Shown one piece after another: positions 11,601 to 20,866 of a stretch of DNA of 64,000 bases. The DNA is from Teratosphaeria epicoccoides. Its lineage: Eukaryota; Ascomycota; Dothideomycetes; Mycosphaerellales; Teratosphaeriaceae. Positions within the stretch are counted from its first letter, which is position 1; each line of letters opens with the position of its first letter. The notes under the pieces are model-generated. The model made no database searches. It was not told the origin of the DNA and was given only the letters and a program-made list of their open reading frames with translations. Location of the stretch: positions 1-64,000 of the forward strand of contig JADDMT010000127.1 of NCBI GenBank assembly GCA_021401465.1. The letters are read 5' to 3'. The position numbers were made by a program, and so were the translations under genes.

Positions 11601-14600
11601 TACGCGAACAACCTTAGAGTATAGGTATACATTGACGAGACGCTAGCTAGGGCCTTAATAGATTCAGGATGTACTAGAATCCTCATGACGCCTAAGTTCG
11701 CTAGGACAGCTAGGATAAAGCTATAGGCGAAGACAAATGCTTTCTCGCTACAAGCGATTAATAGAAAGCCGGTTACGTACAACTAAGGAGTAGTTAACGA
11801 AGAGACCGAGATAATGCCTCTGCGGATAGGATGCTACCGAGAGATACTCTAGTTTGACATCACGGAGTTACTAGGCTCGGATGTAGTACTAGGGTTGCTA
11901 TAGCTAAGAAACGCTAACCCCTATCTCGACTAGAAGAATGAGAGGATCTAGTTCCTAGAACTCTTAAGATCGATACCTCTACCTGTAGTACATGACGTAC
12001 TAGGCAAGATCGAAATATGTGCTATGACTTCAAGCGAGATAGTAGCCGCCATTAAGGATCTAGAACAGGAAGTGCACGTCCTATAGGTCAAAGCAACGCA
12101 ATCAGAAGTCAAGGTCGAATTCATAGTTCCTGATAAGTATAAAGAGTTCGCTACTCTTTTCAAGGAAGAACCCGACTAAGAAGCTCTGCTAGAACACTAG
12201 GAGTAGGACTACAGGATACCCTTACTCCCTAGCAAGACACTAACGAAGCAATTAGTTCGCTTATTATTAGTAGCGAAACTAGAGATTCTCCGGAAATACC
12301 TTGAAGACAACCTCTAGAAGGGCTTCATCCGCGAGTCATAGTTACTAGCAGGGTATCCGATCCTGTTTGTCCCTAAGGGGGAAGATAACTAGCGACTCTA
12401 CGTAGACTATTGTAGATTAAATGACATCACGATAAAAAATAGTTATCTGCTTCCTTTGCTTTTAGAGGTACAGGATTGCCTACAAGGAGTAATATAGTTC
12501 TCGAAGTTCGACATACTAGGAGTGTATAACTGAATTCGAATCAAGGAAGTCAAAGAATAGAAGACTACGTTCCGAACTAGGTTCGGACACTACAAGTACA
12601 TAGTCATGCTATTTAGGTTAACAAATGCCCTAGCTACATAGCAGGCATTTATTAATAACGTTCTATGAGAGTACCTCGACCTCTTTGTGGTTATATACCT
12701 AGACGACATCCTTGTCTACTTACAGACGATCGAAGAACATAGGACTTACGTACGCAAGGTACTTTAGAAATTCCAGGATTACTAGTTAAAGGTTAAGCCT
12801 TAGAAGAGCAAGTTTCACAAGCAGGAAGTACAATTCCTTAGCTATATAGTAGCATAGAATAGAATCAAGATAGACACTAAGAAAGTCTAAGTCGTAAAAG
12901 AGTAGCCTACGCCGACTAATGTTAAGGAAGTATAGTCCTTCCTTAGGTTCGCTAACTTCTACCGAAGATTTGTAGCAAACTATTCGAAGATTACGGCACT
13001 ACTTACGACTCTTACGACGAAGGATACACTATTCGTATAGGACGACGCCTAACAGGATGCCTTCAAGGAACTTAAGCGACGATTTACAGATTAGCTAATC
13101 TTACTTATATTCGACCTAGATAAGCCTATTACGGTCGAAACAGATGCCTCCGACGTAGCACTTAGGGCATGCTTAAGTCAACTAGGACCGAGTAGACAAC
13201 TACAGCTAGTCGCCTACTACTCGAGGAAATTGTCTAGACCTGAACTCTAATATGACGTCTATAACAAAGAACTTCTAGCCATAGTAGACGCCTACAAGGC
13301 CTAGCGAGTCTACTTAGAAGGTTCTAAGCACTAGGTCACGGTCTACATAGACCATGAGAACTTGCGATACTTTTTAATGACGAAAGAGTTAAACTGACGA
13401 CAGGTTCGGTAGAGTAAGGAGCTCTCTAGTTTTAACTGCAAGATTGTCTATTACAAGGGGACTAATAACGCACGCGCCGATGCACTTAGCCGCTAGACTA
13501 ACTACATGAAGGGCGTGAAGCAGGAGAAACACGCTGTTCTCTAGGAAAATAGCAATAGCACGCTAGGAGTTAACTGACTCGCGGCTATGACTGTTACATA
13601 GACTAGTGAATTTCAGGACGACCTGAAGAACGCGCTAGTCTACGACCTAACTGCACTCGCTGTCCGCGACGACATGAATAGACAGGAGGATTAGGAAGAC
13701 GAAGACGGAATCCTTCGGTTTCAAGGATTAGTATACATGCTAACGTCTTTACGATTAGAGCTACTATGACTCTAACACAACATACCTTAGGCAGGACACC
13801 TAGGAGTGTCTAAAATGAAGCAAATTCTCTGACAAGAATATTACTTCCCTAGGATAAGCAAGGTAATCGAGGACTACGTCTGTTAATGTGTAACTTGCTA
13901 ACGAAGTAAGTATAACTGTCATAAACTGTATAGGCTACTACGACTACTTAAGGTACCTTAACAGCCATGGGAATTACTCGCCATGGATTTTATCGTTAAA
14001 CTACCTTAGTCGAGAGAACCCGCTAAGAATGAGTTCTTCGATAGGATCATAGTAGTAGTCGACTAATTTACTAAGTTTAGGAAGTCTATCCCTTACCGCA
14101 AAGACTTTAAGACTAAAGATATCGCGCATGTCTTCATCAAATAGGTAGTAGCACTACATGGCATGCTATAGGACCTAGTAACGGATCGAGGATCCGTGTT
14201 TACCTCTAACTTCTAGAGAGCCCTAATGAGGTAATTCTAGGTCAAACATTGACTAAGTACTTCCTTCTACCCTTAGACAGATAGACAGACAGAACGTCTA
14301 AATCAGACGTTAGAATAGTACCTTCGATCCTATATGAATAGGGACTAGAACAACTAGGTAGAATTGTTGCTAATAGCATAGCTCGTGTATAATAGTATAC
14401 TAGCAGAGTCGACAGGACTCTCGCCTTTTTAGATGGCATATAGATTAGCTATAGAAGACATCCTAGACGTCTTAGCTAGTAATCCAAACCTAGTAGTACT
14501 TAGACGAGTAGAACATCTACGCTAACTGCAAACAGAAGCATGACTTGACCTGTAGTTCTATTAGCAGAACATGGCATAGTACGCAAATTGTAAGAGAATT

Positions 14601-15044
14601 AAGGGACTAATTCTAAAGGAGGGGGACAAAGTGTATCTCCTCTGCTGTCACATTAAATCGGACAAGCCGAGTAAAAAACTAGACGCTATAAAACTAGGAC
14701 CATTTAGGATCAAGGCTAAGAAAGGACCAGTTAATTTTGAGTTATAGCTACCTAAGCAGATGAGAATACACCCTGTGTTCTATGTCTCTCTGCTAGAACA
14801 AGTAGCGCTAGACACTACACTATAAACGGAACCCTTACTACTTAACCCTAAAGTAGAAGAACCCAAGTACTCTGTCAAGAAGATTGTCGACACTCGCTAG
14901 CAGGACAGACAGCAAGAGTACTTAGTAAAATAGGAAGGATATAGGAGTACCGAGAACACCTAGGAACCCCTAGAACATCTGCGAAACTGTTAGCAAAAGA
15001 TACGAAGTTTCGAGAAAGGAACGAACCTAGGAAGAAGATCATAA
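11600..15044 (+). pseudogene. pol of C1 with C-terminal chromodomain
   Basis: Retropepsin motif Ile-Asp-Ser-Gly lies at about 11658-11669. RT spans about 12240-12900, with Tyr-Leu-Asp-Asp near 12694-12705. RNase H spans about 13130-13500 (TDAS...YNKELLAI). Integrase has an HHCC site at about 13776-13900 and a D-D-E core (MDF near 13984, TDRGS near 14185, and a Glu near 14310). A chromodomain at about 14915-14990 has its two aromatic-cage Trp codons changed to TAG. The frame ends in TAA at 15042-15044, abutting the stop of the antisense frame (15039-15041). Trp to TAG is the commonest lesion; indels are scarce. Confidence 0.9.
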
Positions 15045-15548
15045 GCTATGACTAGACTCCTGCGGGACGCTGTCGATCGGCTCGGCTACCACGCCATCCA
15101 GGAAACCCTCGTACGAGGCGTTAGCAAAACCCTCTATAGCGCTCCATGTCATAGGACTAAGAGCGAGACCTGCCGAAGGATCTAGGTCAAGAAGGAACCT
15201 AGCCTGCAAGAGAGCCTGTTCTTTAGCCTTATCCTCCCTAATCTCCCGCTCCTTAAGAGCGCAACTATCCTCGACCTCCTAGTTAACCGCGTCTAACTGT
15301 TTTCAAAGACGCATCTCCTTTACATGCGCCTCTATTATCTTCTGCGAAGCCTTGGCTAGGACCGCCTTCGCATGATCGAGATTAGCAATTAGTCTTTTCC
15401 GCTAATTACCTAACTTCTTCTATTCGACCTCTGTTACCTTCGCGTCGTAACTTCGACAGTTGCTAAAGTAACATTACGAACATTTCCCTGAGGAAATGTG
15501 TACCTAACAAACGAGCTTTAACTCTTAATACTAAGTACAGGACTTTAT
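15039..15548 (-). pseudogene. Antisense Zn2Cys6-like/coiled-coil frame of C1
   Basis: On the strand opposite pol, between pol and the 3' LTR, lies a 170-codon frame. It has TAG/TAA/TGA codons at Gln/Trp/Arg/Cys-type positions and the start ATG is changed to ATA (15546-15548). The N-terminal part has cysteines spaced close to a fungal Zn2Cys6 cluster: C-x2-[C/Y]-x6-C-x8-C-x2-C-x4-C. A charged Lys/Glu/Ala/Leu helix of about 70 residues follows (LKEREIRED...), then a Ser/Pro-containing tail. C2 carries the same frame with the same length and no indel. A DNA-binding or element-control role is only inference; no product is known to me. Confidence 0.7.
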
Positions 15549-15739
15549 GCTGTCCTAGCCCTCACGATAGATTTAATTCGCGCGGCGTTTAAGTTTCTGC
15601 GTTAAAGGGGCGTTAGTGTCTAGGATGACACAAGGCAGTAATGTAGAAAGAGAAGACATCATAGTACAAAAGGAAATGACAAGAGAAACCCCGCACTAAT
15701 AAGGTAGCTTAGGGACAAGCTAGGCTAAGAGGGGGATAG

Positions 15740-16179
15740 TGTCATAAGTGTCAGGAGTGCTACGAGTCATAGGATCGTGAGGGTCCTAAGGACTATGAGT
15801 CGTAAGCATAGTTATAGGAGAAAGGATCTGTTACGTGAGGATAGATCCCTAGATCTGTAGGGTTAGTCTATAGATCTACAGGCCTATAGGGGAGAAGGGA
15901 TCTGTCACGGGATAACAGACTCTCGGATCTATAGGGTTAGTCTATAGATCTACAGACATAGATCTGTCAGGTCTGTTAACAGATCTAACAGAACTGCCCT
16001 GTCTCTCTAGTATATAGGAATGGCTTCAGGACAGGCAGTTAGGAGCTTCGTGCTTAATTTAATTCCCTTTCCTAGGGGATAGTTAGTTACAAGGATAATT
16101 GCTATTGTCGATATTCTTCACAGCTCTACGAGTCTAATACCTAGTCACCTTCCTGCTATCGGTACCTACCCTTATGACA
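15740..16179 (+). repeat. 3' LTR of C1
   Basis: 440 bp with the same TGTCATAAG/CTTATGACA ends as the left LTR, preceded by the polypurine tract AAGAGGGGGATAG. Differences from the 5' LTR are mostly transitions, as expected when RIP acts on both copies. Confidence 0.93.
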
Positions 16180-16184
16180 TTAGG
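16180..16184. repeat. Target-site duplication, right copy (TTAGG)
   Basis: TTAGG immediately follows the 3' LTR and matches 9256-9260 exactly. Confidence 0.9.
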
Positions 16185-16640
16185 ATAGCGCTTACTACGC
16201 GTTAGTTACGAGTTCGTAGTACTCTAGACATATTGTAGTATTCTCTGCTAGACTGCAAAGCAGGGTAGAGAAAGCAGAACTAATATAGATGTAGATACTA
16301 TATAATATGGAAATATCTCGTAGTATGACAGAGTAATCCGACCTTTTAATAGGTATAAGATAGCGCTACTTTCTGCTTATCGTAGAGGTAGCGCTAGAGG
16401 TGCTTATAACCCCTGACGCTCCTTAATTAGGGAAAGCATGTCTAAGCCTAACCCTATAGGGGTACCGTAGGGTCAGGAAGCCCCCGCAAGGGTACCGTAG
16501 GGTTAGCGACGTAGGGGCATCCCTACGTCAAGTACTAATCCTATTTAGACGACATACAAGCTAACATATGTACGAAGGACCCCCTTGCTATGTGTGGCGG
16601 GGTTAATGCATGCTAAGGGCGGGCATTAGGACCTATGCGG
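16185..16640. other. Repeat-derived spacer without recognisable gene
   Basis: A low-GC sequence between C1 and the Copia RNase H. It contains short repeated phrases (ACCCTATAGGGGTACCGTAGGG-like, about 16450-16505). It may be the displaced upstream part of element B or the Copia 3' LTR, but I could not match it to either. Confidence 0.3.
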
Positions 16641-19600
16641 CTCTAATAGCCCCCTAGTATTAACCGTATTAGGTGTTAACATAGACAACATTAATTCTGC
16701 TAAGGTCATATTGTTATCTATAGTAATAGTTTCGCAGATTAATATGTTTTAACCTCTTTAAGTTTATATAGTCTGTTACTAATAATCTAGCTAACTTGTT
16801 GTCGACCTGCACTGTTACCTTTGATAGGGCAAATTTAGTAAATGTCTAGAGTTTATAGAGCATGTTTAGGACCTAGTTAACTTCCCTGACCGTCTTAGTT
16901 AGAGTGACATATTTAGCCTCTATGCTTAATAGTGTTACCTCTCGTTAAAGGCGTGATCTCTACAGCACTAGGGCTCTAGCAAGTGTAATGATAGTGCCTA
17001 AGCATGCCCTGCTAGTAGTAGGGTCGCCTATGAAATCTAAGTCTAAGTATGCTTTAATCTTTAATAGCCTATAGCAAAATTCTAAACCCTTGTCTAGTAT
17101 GCCTACTACATATCTCTATATGTGCTTAGCTACATAGATGTAATAGTCATTAGGGTTTGCAAGGAACCTAGCCAAGTAGTTAACTACAAAGGTAATGTCT
17201 AGTCTTATGTAGTTCGCAAGATGTTAGAGTTCGCTAATAATTTAGTTGTATTCTTAATACTACTCCTTTTTGCATAGTATCGTTAATAGTTCTATGTGCT
17301 AATTAATAGGGTGCTTTATTAGGCGACTATTTAGCAGGTTATGCTTCCTAAGTTTCTCCTCTACATAGTAGCGCTATAACAACCTGATGTTACTATCGCG
17401 CTATAGCTGTAGCTAGATCCTAAGGAAGAGGTTAGTTGTTACTAGTTTAATTAGGTATGACCTTTTCATTTACGTAATGAAGCTGTCGATTCTAGTCTCT
17501 AATAGGGAGAATATCTAGAAGTTGTCTACATATACTAGGACTATGCATCTATTACTAAGGAATACATAGGCATTAGTCTCTATCCGGCGTATGCTAAGTT
17601 TTGTAAGAGTCCTCATAACATGGCTATACTACAGATTTGCGGCTTACTTAAGCATATAGAGTCCCTTTATGATTTTGATGACTATGTTCTTACTATCTTA
17701 CATAGCATCGTCTTTAAGGCCCTCTAGTAGGTACATGTATATGTCTTTATTAATGTTTAGGTATAGGAATGCTTGCTCTATATCGACGACTTTTCTCTTC
17801 TAGCTGTTAGCATAAGAGAGCGCCATGAGTAGTAGCGCTAAGGCTGCCCTTAGTGTTAGGGCGAAAGTGTTAACAAAGTTAATCCCTAGCCTTTAAGTGA
17901 AGCCCTTCCCTATCAGCCTAGCGCGGGATTTCTTAATAGTTCTATTAGCTAGCTTCTTGATCTTAAACACCTATTTGCTACGTAGTAAGTTAATGCCTTT
18001 TAGGAGCGTGTTCATTAGAACCTATTTGACAGTGCTAGTAGACTTTAGTCTATCTGCCTCTTTCCTTATAGCTCTCTACTACATAGGTGCATTAGGGCAA
18101 GCTATCGCTTATACATAGGTCTTAGGGTCTTCTGCTTTCGTGGCATTAAAGGCAGATTAGTATGCTGTTACTATTTAACTAGCGTTAAGCTTCTTGTAGT
18201 CTTGCCTAATAACGCTTCTTCCTCTGCTTAATCGGGTTCTAGTTAGTACTAGTAGTAGAGATGTGCTAATATCATTACGCTTTCGCTTTTATTATAGTAG
18301 TATAGTCTAGAATAGTGTCATTATAGTGTCACTATTATCATCTAGCGATAGTAGTTCGTTCTAAGGTAGTATATCTCCTGTCATGTATTCTAGCAGGCGT
18401 TAGTAGTATTATTACTCTGTTAGAGTATGCTCCCCTTAATCTCCTAGCAGCGACTCCCCTTAGTCTTCTAGTAGTAGGTTGTTAGCTAGTAGTTCGCTAG
18501 GTAGAGTTTGTAGTTAAGGGTTATGTAGTAGAGAGACAGGTATAGTTATTAGAGGGTTTTCTGGCGGCATTTCAGGATTATTAGAGGTTATTACGCTAGC
18601 TCCTACAGGTAGTATAGTTCTATAGTAATCTAGCTATCCTATTAACGTATAGTAGTCTAGCTAGTTATAGTCTAGTTACTCTATAACGTCTAGTTACTCT
18701 ATAACGTCTAGTTACTCTACAACGTCTAGTTACTCTACTAGCGTTAGCTTGTTCCTATAAAGCATCTCCCCTTAAACAAGGAAAGGCTCTGTAGATGCTA
18801 GCGGTAGTAGCAACAGTCTAGTAGAGTGCCCTGTAGCCTGTCTAAACACTATGTCCTCATTCTAGCTGACGTGCGGCGTTGTGAAGATCCTAGACTTCTA
18901 CTAGGAGTTCTTGTTAAGGTATAGTTACTAGACTATAGAGTTCGTTTCTAAGTTGTCTTACATGCTAACAAACTATCTAACTAGGGCTCTAGAGGCGAAC
19001 TTCTAAGAGTTAGGCAGCTTGTTATTATACACATATGCCTTACAGCTAAACTGTCTAAGGTAGGTAAGATCCTGTAGGGTATCTCTACTAGCATTAAGGT
19101 CTACTTTAAACTGCTTTGTAGGGATTACTTTAGTCCTGAGATTAGCTAGCCTATTAGTCACATAGATAGCGTACTTAACAGCGAACATCTACATGTCTAG
19201 CAGGAGGCATGAATCGATTATCATGACTCTAGCTTTACTAAGTATAGACTTATTTGCTAATTCTGTAGTACCATTTTGCTCTAGTATATTTAGCGCTAAT
19301 ATGTCCTATCTAATGCCTTAGTTGCTTGCCATTTCCGCTAGCAGTTTGTTAACAAACTTGCTACTACTATTAGTGAAGATAACCTTTAGGGTAGCTTTAA
19401 ATTAGGTCTACATTGCCTATATGAACATGCGGATGTAATCTAGTACTTTACCCTTTGTATGTAGGAAGAACATAAAGTATTAGCGGGTTTTGCTATTAGT
19501 TATTAAGAGTATCTAGCAGAATCTATAGTAGTCGGCTAGGGTAATTAGTCCTACTAGGTCTATGTGCACCTCATGTAGTACTCACGACAGTGTAGGTCTT

Positions 19601-19744
19601 AGTTCTCTTAAGATAATTCGCTAGGCTCTTAATAGCTTGCATAGTTTATAGTAGTATAGCTTAGATATGTTAATGCTTTCTAGGCCTATAGTAAGGTTCT
19701 TGCTAGCATTAAGGATTCGGCTCCTAATGTAGCTAAGCCGCTAG
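16640..19744 (-). mobile_element. Ty1/Copia element, 5'-truncated, RIP-mutated
   Basis: On the minus strand the order is GAG-pre-integrase (from about 19740), integrase (about 19100-19580, with HIDLVG, TNSSSKF and a QNGTTE-like motif), a low-complexity linker with short tandem repeats, reverse transcriptase (about 17450-18120, with KARLVAKG-like, VDIEQAFL and Tyr-Val-Asp-Asn in place of YVDD) and RNase H (about 16700-17100, SIEAKYV). Integrase upstream of RT is diagnostic of Copia. The 5' part (gag, protease) is absent because the LTR of C2 begins at 19745 inside the pre-integrase motif. Trp codons are TAG throughout. Confidence 0.85.
18656..18740. repeat. 18-bp tandem repeat in the Copia linker
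   Basis: About four to five units of CTAGTTACTCTATAACGT-type sequence, a multiple of three, lie in the integrase-RT linker. In the Copia frame each unit is six residues of the type Leu-Asp-Val-Ile-Glu-stop. Confidence 0.7.
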
Positions 19745-20167
19745 TGTCATAAGGGTAGGTGCCGATAGCAGGAAGGCGATTAGGTGTTAGACTCGCAGAG
19801 TAGTAAAGAATATCGACAATAGCAATTAACCTTGTAACTAACTATCCCCCTTAGAGGAGAGGATTAAATTAAGCACGAAGCTCCTAACTACCTGTCCTGA
19901 AGCTATCCCTATATACTTAGAGAGACAGGACAGTTCTACTAGATCTGTTAACAGACCCGTTAGACCCGTGTCTGTAGATCTATAGACTAACCCTACAGAT
20001 CTAGGTATCTGTCCTTACGTGACAGATCCTTTCTCCTATGTAAGCCTATAGATCTATAGACTAACCCTACAGATCTAGGTGTCTATCCTCACGTGATAGA
20101 TCCTTTCTTCCCTGCATGTGTTATGACTTATGCTATAGTACTCATGACTTATATGACCTTCATGACA
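19745..20167 (-). repeat. 3' LTR of C2
   Basis: 423 bp running from TGTCATAAG to TTCATGACA on the plus strand. It contains the same GATCTGTAGGGTTAG repeats as the C1 LTRs (here on the minus strand). Confidence 0.88.
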
Positions 20168-20356
20168 CTATCCCTCTCTTAGCCTAGCTTGTCCCTAAGC
20201 TACTTATTAGTGCGGGGTTTCTTTTGCCTTTTCCTTTGCGTAGTAATGTCTTCTCTTTCTACGTTACTACCTTGTGTCATTCTAGACACTAACGCCCCTT
20301 TAACGCAGAAACGTAAACGCTACGCGAATCGAATCTATCGTTAAGGCAAGGAAAGC

Positions 20357-20866
20357 ATGAAGTCTTATACTTAGTGTTAAGAGTTAAAGCTCGTTTGTCA
20401 AGTACACATTTCCTTAGGGAAATGTTTGCATTGTTACTTTAGTAACTATCGAAGTTACAATGCAAAGGTAACAGAGGTTAAATAGAAGAGGTTAGGTAAT
20501 TAGCGGAAAAGACTAATTACTGATCTCGATTATGCAAAGGCGGCTCTAGCCGAGGCTTTACAGAAGATAATAGAGGCGCATATAAAGGAGATACGTCTTC
20601 AGAAATAGTTAGATGCGGTTAACCGTGAGGTTAAGGATAGTCACGCTCTTAAGGAGCGTGAGATTAGGGAGGACGAGGCTAAAGAGTAGGCTCTTTAGCA
20701 GACTAGGTTTCTTCTTAACCTGGATCCCTTAGCGGGTCTTACGCTTAGTCCTACGACATAGAGCGTAATAGAAGGTTTTGCTGACGCATCGTATTAGGGT
20801 TTCCTAGATAGCGTAGTAGCCGAGCCTACTAATAGCGTCCTGCAGGAGCCTAATCGTAGCCTATGA
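20357..20866 (+). pseudogene. Antisense Zn2Cys6-like/coiled-coil frame of C2
   Basis: A 170-codon frame from ATG 20357 to TGA 20864-20866, opposite to pol and overlapping it only at the stop codons. It has the same length as the C1 copy. The cysteine cluster is followed by a long charged helix (about residues 55-125), then a tail that includes Leu-Asn-Leu-Asp-Pro-Leu-Ala-Gly. Internal stops are TAG or TAA at sites where the C1 copy has, or could have had, Gln or Trp. Where C1 has Cys (third codon), this copy has Tyr, fitting a TGT-to-TAT change. Function is unknown; a zinc-cluster DNA or RNA binder is a guess from the spacing. Confidence 0.7.

Larger units (their letters stand above)
9261..16179 (+). 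mobile_element. Complete chromovirus C1 (Ty3/Gypsy), RIP-mutated
   Basis: A complete LTR retrotransposon of 6919 bp with two 440-bp LTRs, each bounded by the inverted repeat TGTCATAAG/CTTATGACA, and a perfect 5-bp target duplication. Inside are gag with a CCHC knuckle, protease, RT, RNase H, integrase and a chromodomain on the plus strand. A 510-nt frame lies on the opposite strand between pol and the 3' LTR. Reading frames hold for thousands of bases, but Trp codons are TAG and some Arg (CGA) codons are TGA, so no full protein can be made. A purine tract (15729-15739) precedes the 3' LTR as polypurine tract. No clear tRNA primer site was recognised. Confidence 0.95.

Noticed and set aside
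9706..15044. TAG read as sense (altered genetic code) so that the element frames are functional
   Set aside because: Host genes in the same window end in TAG (glycine-zipper gene at 31671-31673, glycogen phosphorylase, thiolase). Different copies have TAG at different sites, and TGA/TAA also occur, so mutation is the better explanation.
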